64,000 nt of DNA from Actinernus sp. WN-2022 (GCA_030867875.1 JAOWCC010001634.1:99055321-99119320); one strand, 5' to 3'; counted from the first letter of the stretch, positions 49,701 through 64,000 are shown. The notes: generated by a model from the sequence alone, not told the origin. Program-made: numbers and translations.

Positions 49701-52700
49701 ACAACGGTCTCTTCCAGTACTTTAAGACTAGCGTGCCAGTTTTGCCGTATTTGGAGTAGAAAACCCGAAAATGTGGTTTTTGTAAGCTAACCTGAATCTC
49801 TCAAAGTTACTTGTGTACCCTAAAATCTTCAAAGTGGCGCCATTTCTCGAGCTTTTGATGGATTTCGATGTACTACACGTCAAAACAACGGTCTCTTCCA
49901 GTACTTTAAGACTAGCGTGCCAGTTTTGCCGTATTTGGAGTAGAAAACCCGAAAATGTGGTTTTTGTAAGCTAACCTGAATCTCTCAAAGTTACTTGTGT
50001 ACCCTAAAATCTTCAAAGTGGCGCCATTTCTCGAGCTTTTGATGGATTTCGATGTACTACACGTCAAAACAACGGTCTCTTCCAGTACTTTAAGACTAGC
50101 GTGCCAGTTTTGCCGTATTTGGAGTAGAAAACCCGAAAATGTGGTTTTTGTAAGCTAACCTGAATCTCTCAAAGTTACTTGTGTACCCTAAAATCTTCAA
50201 AGTGGCGCCATTTCTCGAGCTTTTGATGGATTTCGATGCACTATACGGCAATACAACGTTCTCTTAATGTAGATTGCGTTTAGTGGATGGAAGTTTCCTG
50301 TATTTTGAGTAACAATACCAGAAAATGGCCTTTTTCTAACCTAAGCATAACCTCTAGGTCTCAAATAAAGAAATTATGGGATGGATCTAAGTCAAGTCAA
50401 TTATGGGATAGAAAGGCCAGAAAAGTCTTCAACTGTCATTTGCCCTTTCAAGAAAACGGCAAAAACACGAGTTACTGGCTTTTAAAGCTTAAAGGCACAC
50501 AAGATCTAGCATGTTTTCACAAAAGGGGGTGTTAGGTTCAAAGGCTCCTTTTGTGAAAACATGCTAGATCTTGTGTACCTTACAATCTTCAAAGTGGCGC
50601 CATTTCTCGAGCTTTTGATGGATTTCGATGTACTACACGTCAAAACAACGGTCTCTTCCAGTACTTTAAGACTAGCGTGCCAGTTTTGCCGTATTTGGAG
50701 TAGAAAACCCGAAAATGTGGTTTTTGTAAGCTAACCTGAATCTCTCAAAGTTACTTGTGTACCCTAAAATCTTCAAAGTGGCGCCATTTCTCGAGCTTTT
50801 GATGGATTTCGATGTACTACACGTCAAAACAACGGTCTCTTCCAGTACTTTAAGACTAGCGTGCCAGTTTTGCCGTATTTGGAGTAGAAAACCCGAAAAT
50901 GTGGTTTTTGTAAGCTAACCTGAATCTCTCAAAGTTACTTGTGTACCCTAAAATCTTCAAAGTGGCGCCATTTCTCGAGCTTTTGATGGATTTCGATGTA
51001 CTACACGTCAAAACAACGGTCTCTTCCAGTACTTTAAGACTAGCGTGCCAGTTTTGCCGTATTTGGAGTAGAAAACCCGAAAATGTGGTTTTTGTAAGCT
51101 AACCTGAATCTCTCAAAGTTACTTGTGTACCCTAAAATCTTCAAAGTGGCGCCATTTCTCGAGCTTTTGATGGATTTCGATGTACTACACGTCAAAACAA
51201 CGGTCTCTTCCAGTACTTTAAGACTAGCGTGCCAGTTTTGCCGTATTTGGAGTAGAAAACCCGAAAATGTGGTTTTTGTAAGCTAACCTGAATCTCTCAA
51301 AGTTACTTGTGTACCCTAAAATCTTCAAAGTGGCGCCATTTCTCGAGCTTTTGATGGATTTCGATGCACTATACGGCAATACAACGTTCTCTTAATGTAG
51401 ATTGCGTTTAGTGGATGGAAGTTTCCTGTATTTTGAGTAACAATACCAGAAAATGGCCTTTTTCTAACCTAAGCATAACCTCTAGGTCTCAAATAAAGAA
51501 ATTATGGGATGGATCTAAGTCAAGTCAATTATGGGATAGAAAGGCCAGAAAAGTCTTCAACTGTCATTTGCCCTTTCAAGAAAACGGCAAAAACACGAGT
51601 TACTGGCTTTTAAAGCTTAAAGGCACACAAGATCTAGCATGTTTTCACAAAAGGGGGTGTTAGGTTCAAAGGCTCCTTTTGTGAAAACATGCTAGATCTT
51701 GTGTACCTTACAATCTTCAAAGTGGCGCCATTTCTCGAGCTTTTGATGGATTTCGATGTACTACACGTCAAAACAACGGTCTCTTCCAGTACTTTAAGAC
51801 TAGCGTGCCAGTTTTGCCGTATTTGGAGTAGAAAACCCGAAAATGTGGTTTTTGTAAGCTAACCTGAATCTCTCAAAGTTACTTGTGTACCCTAAAATCT
51901 TCAAAGTGGCGCCATTTCTCGAGCTTTTGATGGATTTCGATGTACTACACGTCAAAACAACGGTCTCTTCCAGTACTTTAAGACTAGCGTGCCAGTTTTG
52001 CCGTATTTGGAGTAGAAAACCCGAAAATGTGGTTTTTGTAAGCTAACCTGAATCTCTCAAAGTTACTTGTGTACCCTAAAATCTTCAAAGTGGCGCCATT
52101 TCTCGAGCTTTTGATGGATTTCGATGTACTACACGTCAAAACAACGGTCTCTTCCAGTACTTTAAGACTAGCGTGCCAGTTTTGCCGTATTTGGAGTAGA
52201 AAACCCGAAAATGTGGTTTTTGTAAGCTAACCTGAATCTCTCAAAGTTACTTGTGTACCCTAAAATCTTCAAAGTGGCGCCATTTCTCGAGCTTTTGATG
52301 GATTTCGATGTACTACACGTCAAAACAACGGTCTCTTCCAGTACTTTAAGACTAGCGTGCCAGTTTTGCCGTATTTGGAGTAGAAAACCCGAAAATGTGG
52401 TTTTTGTAAGCTAACCTGAATCTCTCAAAGTTACTTGTGTACCCTAAAATCTTCAAAGTGGCGCCATTTCTCGAGCTTTTGATGGATTTCGATGTACTAC
52501 ACGTCAAAACAACGGTCTCTTCCAGTACTTTAAGACTAGCGTGCCAGTTTTGCCGTATTTGGAGTAGAAAACCCGAAAATGTGGTTTTTGTAAGCTAACC
52601 TGAATCTCTCAAAGTTACTTGTGTACCCTAAAATCTTCAAAGTGGCGCCATTTCTCGAGCTTTTGATGGATTTCGATGCACTATACGGCAATACAACGTT

Positions 52701-55700
52701 CTCTTAATGTAGATTGCGTTTAGTGGATGGAAGTTTCCTGTATTTTGAGTAACAATACCAGAAAATGGCCTTTTTCTAACCTAAGCATAACCTCTAGGTC
52801 TCAAATAAAGAAATTATGGGATGGATCTAAGTCAAGTCAATTATGGGATAGAAAGGCCAGAAAAGTCTTCAACTGTCATTTGCCCTTTCAAGAAAACGGC
52901 AAAAACACGAGTTACTGGCTTTTAAAGCTTAAAGGCACACAAGATCTAGCATGTTTTCACAAAAGGGGGTGTTAGGTTCAAAGGCTCCTTTTGTGAAAAC
53001 ATGCTAGATCTTGTGTACCTTACAATCTTCAAAGTGGCGCCATTTCTCGAGCTTTTGATGGATTTCGATGTACTACACGTCAAAACAACGGTCTCTTCCA
53101 GTACTTTAAGACTAGCGTGCCAGTTTTGCCGTATTTGGAGTAGAAAACCCGAAAATGTGGTTTTTGTAAGCTAACCTGAATCTCTCAAAGTTACTTGTGT
53201 ACCCTAAAATCTTCAAAGTGGCGCCATTTCTCGAGCTTTTGATGGATTTCGATGTACTACACGTCAAAACAACGGTCTCTTCCAGTACTTTAAGACTAGC
53301 GTGCCAGTTTTGCCGTATTTGGAGTAGAAAACCCGAAAATGTGGTTTTTGTAAGCTAACCTGAATCTCTCAAAGTTACTTGTGTACCCTAAAATCTTCAA
53401 AGTGGCGCCATTTCTCGAGCTTTTGATGGATTTCGATGTACTACACGTCAAAACAACGGTCTCTTCCAGTACTTTAAGACTAGCGTGCCAGTTTTGCCGT
53501 ATTTGGAGTAGAAAACCCGAAAATGTGGTTTTTGTAAGCTAACCTGAATCTCTCAAAGTTACTTGTGTACCCTAAAATCTTCAAAGTGGCGCCATTTCTC
53601 GAGCTTTTGATGGATTTCGATGTACTACACGTCAAAACAACGGTCTCTTCCAGTACTTTAAGACTAGCGTGCCAGTTTTGCCGTATTTGGAGTAGAAAAC
53701 CCGAAAATGTGGTTTTTGTAAGCTAACCTGAATCTCTCAAAGTTACTTGTGTACCCTAAAATCTTCAAAGTGGCGCCATTTCTCGAGCTTTTGATGGATT
53801 TCGATGCACTATACGGCAATACAACGTTCTCTTAATGTAGATTGCGTTTAGTGGATGGAAGTTTCCTGTATTTTGAGTAACAATACCAGAAAATGGCCTT
53901 TTTCTAACCTAAGCATAACCTCTAGGTCTCAAATAAAGAAATTATGGGATGGATCTAAGTCAAGTCAATTATGGGATAGAAAGGCCAGAAAAGTCTTCAA
54001 CTGTCATTTGCCCTTTCAAGAAAACGGCAAAAACACGAGTTACTGGCTTTTAAAGCTTAAAGGCACACAAGATCTAGCATGTTTTCACAAAAGGGGGTGT
54101 TAGGTTCAAAGGCTCCTTTTGTGAAAACATGCTAGATCTTGTGTACCTTACAATCTTCAAAGTGGCGCCATTTCTCGAGCTTTTGATGGATTTCGATGTA
54201 CTACACGTCAAAACAACGGTCTCTTCCAGTACTTTAAGACTAGCGTGCCAGTTTTGCCGTATTTGGAGTAGAAAACCCGAAAATGTGGTTTTTGTAAGCT
54301 AACCTGAATCTCTCAAAGTTACTTGTGTACCCTAAAATCTTCAAAGTGGCGCCATTTCTCGAGCTTTTGATGGATTTCGATGTACTACACGTCAAAACAA
54401 CGGTCTCTTCCAGTACTTTAAGACTAGCGTGCCAGTTTTGCCGTATTTGGAGTAGAAAACCCGAAAATGTGGTTTTTGTAAGCTAACCTGAATCTCTCAA
54501 AGTTACTTGTGTACCCTAAAATCTTCAAAGTGGCGCCATTTCTCGAGCTTTTGATGGATTTCGATGTACTACACGTCAAAACAACGGTCTCTTCCAGTAC
54601 TTTAAGACTAGCGTGCCAGTTTTGCCGTATTTGGAGTAGAAAACCCGAAAATGTGGTTTTTGTAAGCTAACCTGAATCTCTCAAAGTTACTTGTGTACCC
54701 TAAAATCTTCAAAGTGGCGCCATTTCTCGAGCTTTTGATGGATTTCGATGCACTATACGGCAATACAACGTTCTCTTAATGTAGATTGCGTTTAGTGGAT
54801 GGAAGTTTCCTGTATTTTGAGTAACAATACCAGAAAATGGCCTTTTTCTAACCTAAGCATAACCTCTAGGTCTCAAATAAAGAAATTATGGGATGGATCT
54901 AAGTCAAGTCAATTATGGGATAGAAAGGCCAGAAAAGTCTTCAACTGTCATTTGCCCTTTCAAGAAAACGGCAAAAACACGAGTTACTGGCTTTTAAAGC
55001 TTAAAGGCACACAAGATCTAGCATGTTTTCACAAAAGGGGGTGTTAGGTTCAAAGGCTCCTTTTGTGAAAACATGCTAGATCTTGTGTACCTTACAATCT
55101 TCAAAGTGGCGCCATTTCTCGAGCTTTTGATGGATTTCGATGTACTACACGTCAAAACAACGGTCTCTTCCAGTACTTTAAGACTAGCGTGCCAGTTTTG
55201 CCGTATTTGGAGTAGAAAACCCGAAAATGTGGTTTTTGTAAGCTAACCTGAATCTCTCAAAGTTACTTGTGTACCCTAAAATCTTCAAAGTGGCGCCATT
55301 TCTCGAGCTTTTGATGGATTTCGATGTACTACACGTCAAAACAACGGTCTCTTCCAGTACTTTAAGACTAGCGTGCCAGTTTTGCCGTATTTGGAGTAGA
55401 AAACCCGAAAATGTGGTTTTTGTAAGCTAACCTGAATCTCTCAAAGTTACTTGTGTACCCTAAAATCTTCAAAGTGGCGCCATTTCTCGAGCTTTTGATG
55501 GATTTCGATGTACTACACGTCAAAACAACGGTCTCTTCCAGTACTTTAAGACTAGCGTGCCAGTTTTGCCGTATTTGGAGTAGAAAACCCGAAAATGTGG
55601 TTTTTGTAAGCTAACCTGAATCTCTCAAAGTTACTTGTGTACCCTAAAATCTTCAAAGTGGCGCCATTTCTCGAGCTTTTGATGGATTTCGATGCACTAT

Positions 55701-58700
55701 ACGGCAATACAACGTTCTCTTAATGTAGATTGCGTTTAGTGGATGGAAGTTTCCTGTATTTTGAGTAACAATACCAGAAAATGGCCTTTTTCTAACCTAA
55801 GCATAACCTCTAGGTCTCAAATAAAGAAATTATGGGATGGATCTAAGTCAAGTCAATTATGGGATAGAAAGGCCAGAAAAGTCTTCAACTGTCATTTGCC
55901 CTTTCAAGAAAACGGCAAAAACACGAGTTACTGGCTTTTAAAGCTTAAAGGCACACAAGATCTAGCATGTTTTCACAAAAGGGGGTGTTAGGTTCAAAGG
56001 CTCCTTTTGTGAAAACATGCTAGATCTTGTGTACCTTACAATCTTCAAAGTGGCGCCATTTCTCGAGCTTTTGATGGATTTCGATGTACTACACGTCAAA
56101 ACAACGGTCTCTTCCAGTACTTTAAGACTAGCGTGCCAGTTTTGCCGTATTTGGAGTAGAAAACCCGAAAATGTGGTTTTTGTAAGCTAACCTGAATCTC
56201 TCAAAGTTACTTGTGTACCCTAAAATCTTCAAAGTGGCGCCATTTCTCGAGCTTTTGATGGATTTCGATGTACTACACGTCAAAACAACGGTCTCTTCCA
56301 GTACTTTAAGACTAGCGTGCCAGTTTTGCCGTATTTGGAGTAGAAAACCCGAAAATGTGGTTTTTGTAAGCTAACCTGAATCTCTCAAAGTTACTTGTGT
56401 ACCCTAAAATCTTCAAAGTGGCGCCATTTCTCGAGCTTTTGATGGATTTCGATGTACTACACGTCAAAACAACGGTCTCTTCCAGTACTTTAAGACTAGC
56501 GTGCCAGTTTTGCCGTATTTGGAGTAGAAAACCCGAAAATGTGGTTTTTGTAAGCTAACCTGAATCTCTCAAAGTTACTTGTGTACCCTAAAATCTTCAA
56601 AGTGGCGCCATTTCTCGAGCTTTTGATGGATTTCGATGTACTACACGTCAAAACAACGGTCTCTTCCAGTACTTTAAGACTAGCGTGCCAGTTTTGCCGT
56701 ATTTGGAGTAGAAAACCCGAAAATGTGGTTTTTGTAAGCTAACCTGAATCTCTCAAAGTTACTTGTGTACCCTAAAATCTTCAAAGTGGCGCCATTTCTC
56801 GAGCTTTTGATGGATTTCGATGCACTATACGGCAATACAACGTTCTCTTAATGTAGATTGCGTTTAGTGGATGGAAGTTTCCTGTATTTTGAGTAACAAT
56901 ACCAGAAAATGGCCTTTTTCTAACCTAAGCATAACCTCTAGGTCTCAAATAAAGAAATTATGGGATGGATCTAAGTCAAGTCAATTATGGGATAGAAAGG
57001 CCAGAAAAGTCTTCAACTGTCATTTGCCCTTTCAAGAAAACGGCAAAAACACGAGTTACTGGCTTTTAAAGCTTAAAGGCACACAAGATCTAGCATGTTT
57101 TCACAAAAGGGGGTGTTAGGTTCAAAGGCTCCTTTTGTGAAAACATGCTAGATCTTGTGTACCTTACAATCTTCAAAGTGGCGCCATTTCTCGAGCTTTT
57201 GATGGATTTCGATGTACTACACGTCAAAACAACGGTCTCTTCCAGTACTTTAAGACTAGCGTGCCAGTTTTGCCGTATTTGGAGTAGAAAACCCGAAAAT
57301 GTGGTTTTTGTAAGCTAACCTGAATCTCTCAAAGTTACTTGTGTACCCTAAAATCTTCAAAGTGGCGCCATTTCTCGAGCTTTTGATGGATTTCGATGTA
57401 CTACACGTCAAAACAACGGTCTCTTCCAGTACTTTAAGACTAGCGTGCCAGTTTTGCCGTATTTGGAGTAGAAAACCCGAAAATGTGGTTTTTGTAAGCT
57501 AACCTGAATCTCTCAAAGTTACTTGTGTACCCTAAAATCTTCAAAGTGGCGCCATTTCTCGAGCTTTTGATGGATTTCGATGTACTACACGTCAAAACAA
57601 CGGTCTCTTCCAGTACTTTAAGACTAGCGTGCCAGTTTTGCCGTATTTGGAGTAGAAAACCCGAAAATGTGGTTTTTGTAAGCTAACCTGAATCTCTCAA
57701 AGTTACTTGTGTACCCTAAAATCTTCAAAGTGGCGCCATTTCTCGAGCTTTTGATGGATTTCGATGTACTACACGTCAAAACAACGGTCTCTTCCAGTAC
57801 TTTAAGACTAGCGTGCCAGTTTTGCCGTATTTGGAGTAGAAAACCCGAAAATGTGGTTTTTGTAAGCTAACCTGAATCTCTCAAAGTTACTTGTGTACCC
57901 TAAAATCTTCAAAGTGGCGCCATTTCTCGAGCTTTTGATGGATTTCGATGCACTATACGGCAATACAACGTTCTCTTAATGTAGATTGCGTTTAGTGGAT
58001 GGAAGTTTCCTGTATTTTGAGTAACAATACCAGAAAATGGCCTTTTTCTAACCTAAGCATAACCTCTAGGTCTCAAATAAAGAAATTATGGGATGGATCT
58101 AAGTCAAGTCAATTATGGGATAGAAAGGCCAGAAAAGTCTTCAACTGTCATTTGCCCTTTCAAGAAAACGGCAAAAACACGAGTTACTGGCTTTTAAAGC
58201 TTAAAGGCACACAAGATCTAGCATGTTTTCACAAAAGGGGGTGTTAGGTTCAAAGGCTCCTTTTGTGAAAACATGCTAGATCTTGTGTACCTTACAATCT
58301 TCAAAGTGGCGCCATTTCTCGAGCTTTTGATGGATTTCGATGTACTACACGTCAAAACAACGGTCTCTTCCAGTACTTTAAGACTAGCGTGCCAGTTTTG
58401 CCGTATTTGGAGTAGAAAACCCGAAAATGTGGTTTTTGTAAGCTAACCTGAATCTCTCAAAGTTACTTGTGTACCCTAAAATCTTCAAAGTGGCGCCATT
58501 TCTCGAGCTTTTGATGGATTTCGATGTACTACACGTCAAAACAACGGTCTCTTCCAGTACTTTAAGACTAGCGTGCCAGTTTTGCCGTATTTGGAGTAGA
58601 AAACCCGAAAATGTGGTTTTTGTAAGCTAACCTGAATCTCTCAAAGTTACTTGTGTACCCTAAAATCTTCAAAGTGGCGCCATTTCTCGAGCTTTTGATG

Positions 58701-61700
58701 GATTTCGATGTACTACACGTCAAAACAACGGTCTCTTCCAGTACTTTAAGACTAGCGTGCCAGTTTTGCCGTATTTGGAGTAGAAAACCCGAAAATGTGG
58801 TTTTTGTAAGCTAACCTGAATCTCTCAAAGTTACTTGTGTACCCTAAAATCTTCAAAGTGGCGCCATTTCTCGAGCTTTTGATGGATTTCGATGCACTAT
58901 ACGGCAATACAACGTTCTCTTAATGTAGATTGCGTTTAGTGGATGGAAGTTTCCTGTATTTTGAGTAACAATACCAGAAAATGGCCTTTTTCTAACCTAA
59001 GCATAACCTCTAGGTCTCAAATAAAGAAATTATGGGATGGATCTAAGTCAAGTCAATTATGGGATAGAAAGGCCAGAAAAGTCTTCAACTGTCATTTGCC
59101 CTTTCAAGAAAACGGCAAAAACACGAGTTACTGGCTTTTAAAGCTTAAAGGCACACAAGATCTAGCATGTTTTCACAAAAGGGGGTGTTAGGTTCAAAGG
59201 CTCCTTTTGTGAAAACATGCTAGATCTTGTGTACCTTACAATCTTCAAAGTGGCGCCATTTCTCGAGCTTTTGATGGATTTCGATGTACTACACGTCAAA
59301 ACAACGGTCTCTTCCAGTACTTTAAGACTAGCGTGCCAGTTTTGCCGTATTTGGAGTAGAAAACCCGAAAATGTGGTTTTTGTAAGCTAACCTGAATCTC
59401 TCAAAGTTACTTGTGTACCCTAAAATCTTCAAAGTGGCGCCATTTCTCGAGCTTTTGATGGATTTCGATGTACTACACGTCAAAACAACGGTCTCTTCCA
59501 GTACTTTAAGACTAGCGTGCCAGTTTTGCCGTATTTGGAGTAGAAAACCCGAAAATGTGGTTTTTGTAAGCTAACCTGAATCTCTCAAAGTTACTTGTGT
59601 ACCCTAAAATCTTCAAAGTGGCGCCATTTCTCGAGCTTTTGATGGATTTCGATGTACTACACGTCAAAACAACGGTCTCTTCCAGTACTTTAAGACTAGC
59701 GTGCCAGTTTTGCCGTATTTGGAGTAGAAAACCCGAAAATGTGGTTTTTGTAAGCTAACCTGAATCTCTCAAAGTTACTTGTGTACCCTAAAATCTTCAA
59801 AGTGGCGCCATTTCTCGAGCTTTTGATGGATTTCGATGTACTACACGTCAAAACAACGGTCTCTTCCAGTACTTTAAGACTAGCGTGCCAGTTTTGCCGT
59901 ATTTGGAGTAGAAAACCCGAAAATGTGGTTTTTGTAAGCTAACCTGAATCTCTCAAAGTTACTTGTGTACCCTAAAATCTTCAAAGTGGCGCCATTTCTC
60001 GAGCTTTTGATGGATTTCGATGCACTATACGGCAATACAACGTTCTCTTAATGTAGATTGCGTTTAGTGGATGGAAGTTTCCTGTATTTTGAGTAACAAT
60101 ACCAGAAAATGGCCTTTTTCTAACCTAAGCATAACCTCTAGGTCTCAAATAAAGAAATTATGGGATGGATCTAAGTCAAGTCAATTATGGGATAGAAAGG
60201 CCAGAAAAGTCTTCAACTGTCATTTGCCCTTTCAAGAAAACGGCAAAAACACGAGTTACTGGCTTTTAAAGCTTAAAGGCACACAAGATCTAGCATGTTT
60301 TCACAAAAGGGGGTGTTAGGTTCAAAGGCTCCTTTTGTGAAAACATGCTAGATCTTGTGTACCTTACAATCTTCAAAGTGGCGCCATTTCTCGAGCTTTT
60401 GATGGATTTCGATGTACTACACGTCAAAACAACGGTCTCTTCCAGTACTTTAAGACTAGCGTGCCAGTTTTGCCGTATTTGGAGTAGAAAACCCGAAAAT
60501 GTGGTTTTTGTAAGCTAACCTGAATCTCTCAAAGTTACTTGTGTACCCTAAAATCTTCAAAGTGGCGCCATTTCTCGAGCTTTTGATGGATTTCGATGTA
60601 CTACACGTCAAAACAACGGTCTCTTCCAGTACTTTAAGACTAGCGTGCCAGTTTTGCCGTATTTGGAGTAGAAAACCCGAAAATGTGGTTTTTGTAAGCT
60701 AACCTGAATCTCTCAAAGTTACTTGTGTACCCTAAAATCTTCAAAGTGGCGCCATTTCTCGAGCTTTTGATGGATTTCGATGTACTACACGTCAAAACAA
60801 CGGTCTCTTCCAGTACTTTAAGACTAGCGTGCCAGTTTTGCCGTATTTGGAGTAGAAAACCCGAAAATGTGGTTTTTGTAAGCTAACCTGAATCTCTCAA
60901 AGTTACTTGTGTACCCTAAAATCTTCAAAGTGGCGCCATTTCTCGAGCTTTTGATGGATTTCGATGCACTATACGGCAATACAACGTTCTCTTAATGTAG
61001 ATTGCGTTTAGTGGATGGAAGTTTCCTGTATTTTGAGTAACAATACCAGAAAATGGCCTTTTTCTAACCTAAGCATAACCTCTAGGTCTCAAATAAAGAA
61101 ATTATGGGATGGATCTAAGTCAAGTCAATTATGGGATAGAAAGGCCAGAAAAGTCTTCAACTGTCATTTGCCCTTTCAAGAAAACGGCAAAAACACGAGT
61201 TACTGGCTTTTAAAGCTTAAAGGCACACAAGATCTAGCATGTTTTCACAAAAGGGGGTGTTAGGTTCAAAGGCTCCTTTTGTGAAAACATGCTAGATCTT
61301 GTGTACCTTACAATCTTCAAAGTGGCGCCATTTCTCGAGCTTTTGATGGATTTCGATGTACTACACGTCAAAACAACGGTCTCTTCCAGTACTTTAAGAC
61401 TAGCGTGCCAGTTTTGCCGTATTTGGAGTAGAAAACCCGAAAATGTGGTTTTTGTAAGCTAACCTGAATCTCTCAAAGTTACTTGTGTACCCTAAAATCT
61501 TCAAAGTGGCGCCATTTCTCGAGCTTTTGATGGATTTCGATGTACTACACGTCAAAACAACGGTCTCTTCCAGTACTTTAAGACTAGCGTGCCAGTTTTG
61601 CCGTATTTGGAGTAGAAAACCCGAAAATGTGGTTTTTGTAAGCTAACCTGAATCTCTCAAAGTTACTTGTGTACCCTAAAATCTTCAAAGTGGCGCCATT

Positions 61701-64000
61701 TCTCGAGCTTTTGATGGATTTCGATGTACTACACGTCAAAACAACGGTCTCTTCCAGTACTTTAAGACTAGCGTGCCAGTTTTGCCGTATTTGGAGTAGA
61801 AAACCCGAAAATGTGGTTTTTGTAAGCTAACCTGAATCTCTCAAAGTTACTTGTGTACCCTAAAATCTTCAAAGTGGCGCCATTTCTCGAGCTTTTGATG
61901 GATTTCGATGCACTATACGGCAATACAACGTTCTCTTAATGTAGATTGCGTTTAGTGGATGGAAGTTTCCTGTATTTTGAGTAACAATACCAGAAAATGG
62001 CCTTTTTCTAACCTAAGCATAACCTCTAGGTCTCAAATAAAGAAATTATGGGATGGATCTAAGTCAAGTCAATTATGGGATAGAAAGGCCAGAAAAGTCT
62101 TCAACTGTCATTTGCCCTTTCAAGAAAACGGCAAAAACACGAGTTACTGGCTTTTAAAGCTTAAAGGCACACAAGATCTAGCATGTTTTCACAAAAGGGG
62201 GTGTTAGGTTCAAAGGCTCCTTTTGTGAAAACATGCTAGATCTTGTGTACCTTACAATCTTCAAAGTGGCGCCATTTCTCGAGCTTTTGATGGATTTCGA
62301 TGTACTACACGTCAAAACAACGGTCTCTTCCAGTACTTTAAGACTAGCGTGCCAGTTTTGCCGTATTTGGAGTAGAAAACCCGAAAATGTGGTTTTTGTA
62401 AGCTAACCTGAATCTCTCAAAGTTACTTGTGTACCCTAAAATCTTCAAAGTGGCGCCATTTCTCGAGCTTTTGATGGATTTCGATGTACTACACGTCAAA
62501 ACAACGGTCTCTTCCAGTACTTTAAGACTAGCGTGCCAGTTTTGCCGTATTTGGAGTAGAAAACCCGAAAATGTGGTTTTTGTAAGCTAACCTGAATCTC
62601 TCAAAGTTACTTGTGTACCCTAAAATCTTCAAAGTGGCGCCATTTCTCGAGCTTTTGATGGATTTCGATGTACTACACGTCAAAACAACGGTCTCTTCCA
62701 GTACTTTAAGACTAGCGTGCCAGTTTTGCCGTATTTGGAGTAGAAAACCCGAAAATGTGGTTTTTGTAAGCTAACCTGAATCTCTCAAAGTTACTTGTGT
62801 ACCCTAAAATCTTCAAAGTGGCGCCATTTCTCGAGCTTTTGATGGATTTCGATGCACTATACGGCAATACAACGTTCTCTTAATGTAGATTGCGTTTAGT
62901 GGATGGAAGTTTCCTGTATTTTGAGTAACAATACCAGAAAATGGCCTTTTTCTAACCTAAGCATAACCTCTAGGTCTCAAATAAAGAAATTATGGGATGG
63001 ATCTAAGTCAAGTCAATTATGGGATAGAAAGGCCAGAAAAGTCTTCAACTGTCATTTGCCCTTTCAAGAAAACGGCAAAAACACGAGTTACTGGCTTTTA
63101 AAGCTTAAAGGCACACAAGATCTAGCATGTTTTCACAAAAGGGGGTGTTAGGTTCAAAGGCTCCTTTTGTGAAAACATGCTAGATCTTGTGTACCTTACA
63201 ATCTTCAAAGTGGCGCCATTTCTCGAGCTTTTGATGGATTTCGATGTACTACACGTCAAAACAACGGTCTCTTCCAGTACTTTAAGACTAGCGTGCCAGT
63301 TTTGCCGTATTTGGAGTAGAAAACCCGAAAATGTGGTTTTTGTAAGCTAACCTGAATCTCTCAAAGTTACTTGTGTACCCTAAAATCTTCAAAGTGGCGC
63401 CATTTCTCGAGCTTTTGATGGATTTCGATGTACTACACGTCAAAACAACGGTCTCTTCCAGTACTTTAAGACTAGCGTGCCAGTTTTGCCGTATTTGGAG
63501 TAGAAAACCCGAAAATGTGGTTTTTGTAAGCTAACCTGAATCTCTCAAAGTTACTTGTGTACCCTAAAATCTTCAAAGTGGCGCCATTTCTCGAGCTTTT
63601 GATGGATTTCGATGTACTACACGTCAAAACAACGGTCTCTTCCAGTACTTTAAGACTAGCGTGCCAGTTTTGCCGTATTTGGAGTAGAAAACCCGAAAAT
63701 GTGGTTTTTGTAAGCTAACCTGAATCTCTCAAAGTTACTTGTGTACCCTAAAATCTTCAAAGTGGCGCCATTTCTCGAGCTTTTGATGGATTTCGATGCA
63801 CTATACGGCAATACAACGTTCTCTTAATGTAGATTGCGTTTAGTGGATGGAAGTTTCCTGCATTTTGAGTAACAATACCAGAAAATGGCCTTTTTCTAAC
63901 CTAAGCATAACCTCTAGGTCTCAAATAAAGAAATTATGGGATGGATCTAAGTCAAGTCAATTATGGGATAGAAAGGCCAGAAAAGTCTTCAACTGTCATT
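46728..64000. repeat. Higher-order satellite: 17 units with hairpins and 184-bp monomers
   Basis: Each unit starts with a hairpin (arms containing GATCTAGCATGTTTTCACAA, loop of about 20 bases). Then come three to five 184-bp monomers (TTGTGTACCCTAAAATCTTC ...) and a 392-bp end segment made of a truncated monomer fused to a diverged relative. From the spacing, monomer counts per unit are 3,3,3,3,4,5,4,3,3,4,4,3,4,3,3,3,3, giving units of 944, 1128 or 1312 bases. Copies are almost identical; I noticed only isolated changes (near 49086 and 63861). An 82-codon open frame recurs in every end segment. The array runs past the right edge. It may be intronic or pericentromeric. Confidence 0.97.

Noticed and set aside
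47455..63151. Sixteen identical 82-codon open frames
   Set aside because: They are copies of the satellite end segment. Near-identity of all copies gives no evidence of coding selection, and the frame ends inside the hairpin loop.

Overview
The window looks like nuclear DNA of an invertebrate animal, most likely an anthozoan cnidarian (coral or sea anemone). It has spliced animal exons with GT/AG borders, decayed L2/CR1-like LINEs, tRNA-derived SINEs, many MITEs and satellites, and a Polinton/Maverick of the kind common in cnidarians. The species is inferred; no marker gene settles it.

Host gene. Five minus-strand exons (42891-42999, 20120-20240, 15271-15348, 10851-11005, 7605-7793) join in consistent phase. 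They encode about 217 residues that I recognise as an internal part of Integrator complex subunit 1 (INTS1). The rest of the gene was not found. Its 5' part must lie above 43 kb, possibly beyond the right edge, so much or all of the window may be INTS1 intron.

1-20.1 kb: introns packed with repeats. They hold TA-flanked MITEs, a 172-bp diverged tandem repeat, LINE remnants, nine tandem copies of a 58-bp unit that spans an INTS1 intron/exon junction, a SINE split by a TTAA-flanked piggyBac-type MITE, several fold-back elements, an 18-bp minisatellite and a 25-bp minisatellite.

20.9-40.1 kb: a 19.2-kb Polinton/Maverick sits inside the 22.65-kb INTS1 intron. Its terminal inverted repeats begin AG and end CT. 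Left to right it carries an F-box/ankyrin gene, a Cys-rich gene, a TFIIB-like gene, a membrane protein, a penton-like minor capsid protein, a conserved 555-residue protein, a second membrane protein, the double jelly-roll major capsid protein, the packaging ATPase, a cluster of small membrane proteins, the integrase, the protein-primed DNA polymerase B and a small zinc-finger gene. Capsid, packaging, replication and integration modules are all present, but no adenain-like protease was found. Two essential genes are broken: a 2.6-kb insertion with an ATG target duplication splits the ATPase, and one in-frame stop interrupts the polymerase. The copy is therefore a young but dead provirus-like element.

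40.1-46.7 kb: a MITE, a 117-bp satellite made of related sequence and full of CCAAT boxes, the fifth INTS1 exon, and intron or intergenic DNA with palindromes. 46.7-64.0 kb: one near-homogeneous higher-order satellite. It has 17 units, each with a long hairpin, three to five 184-bp monomers and a 392-bp divergent segment.
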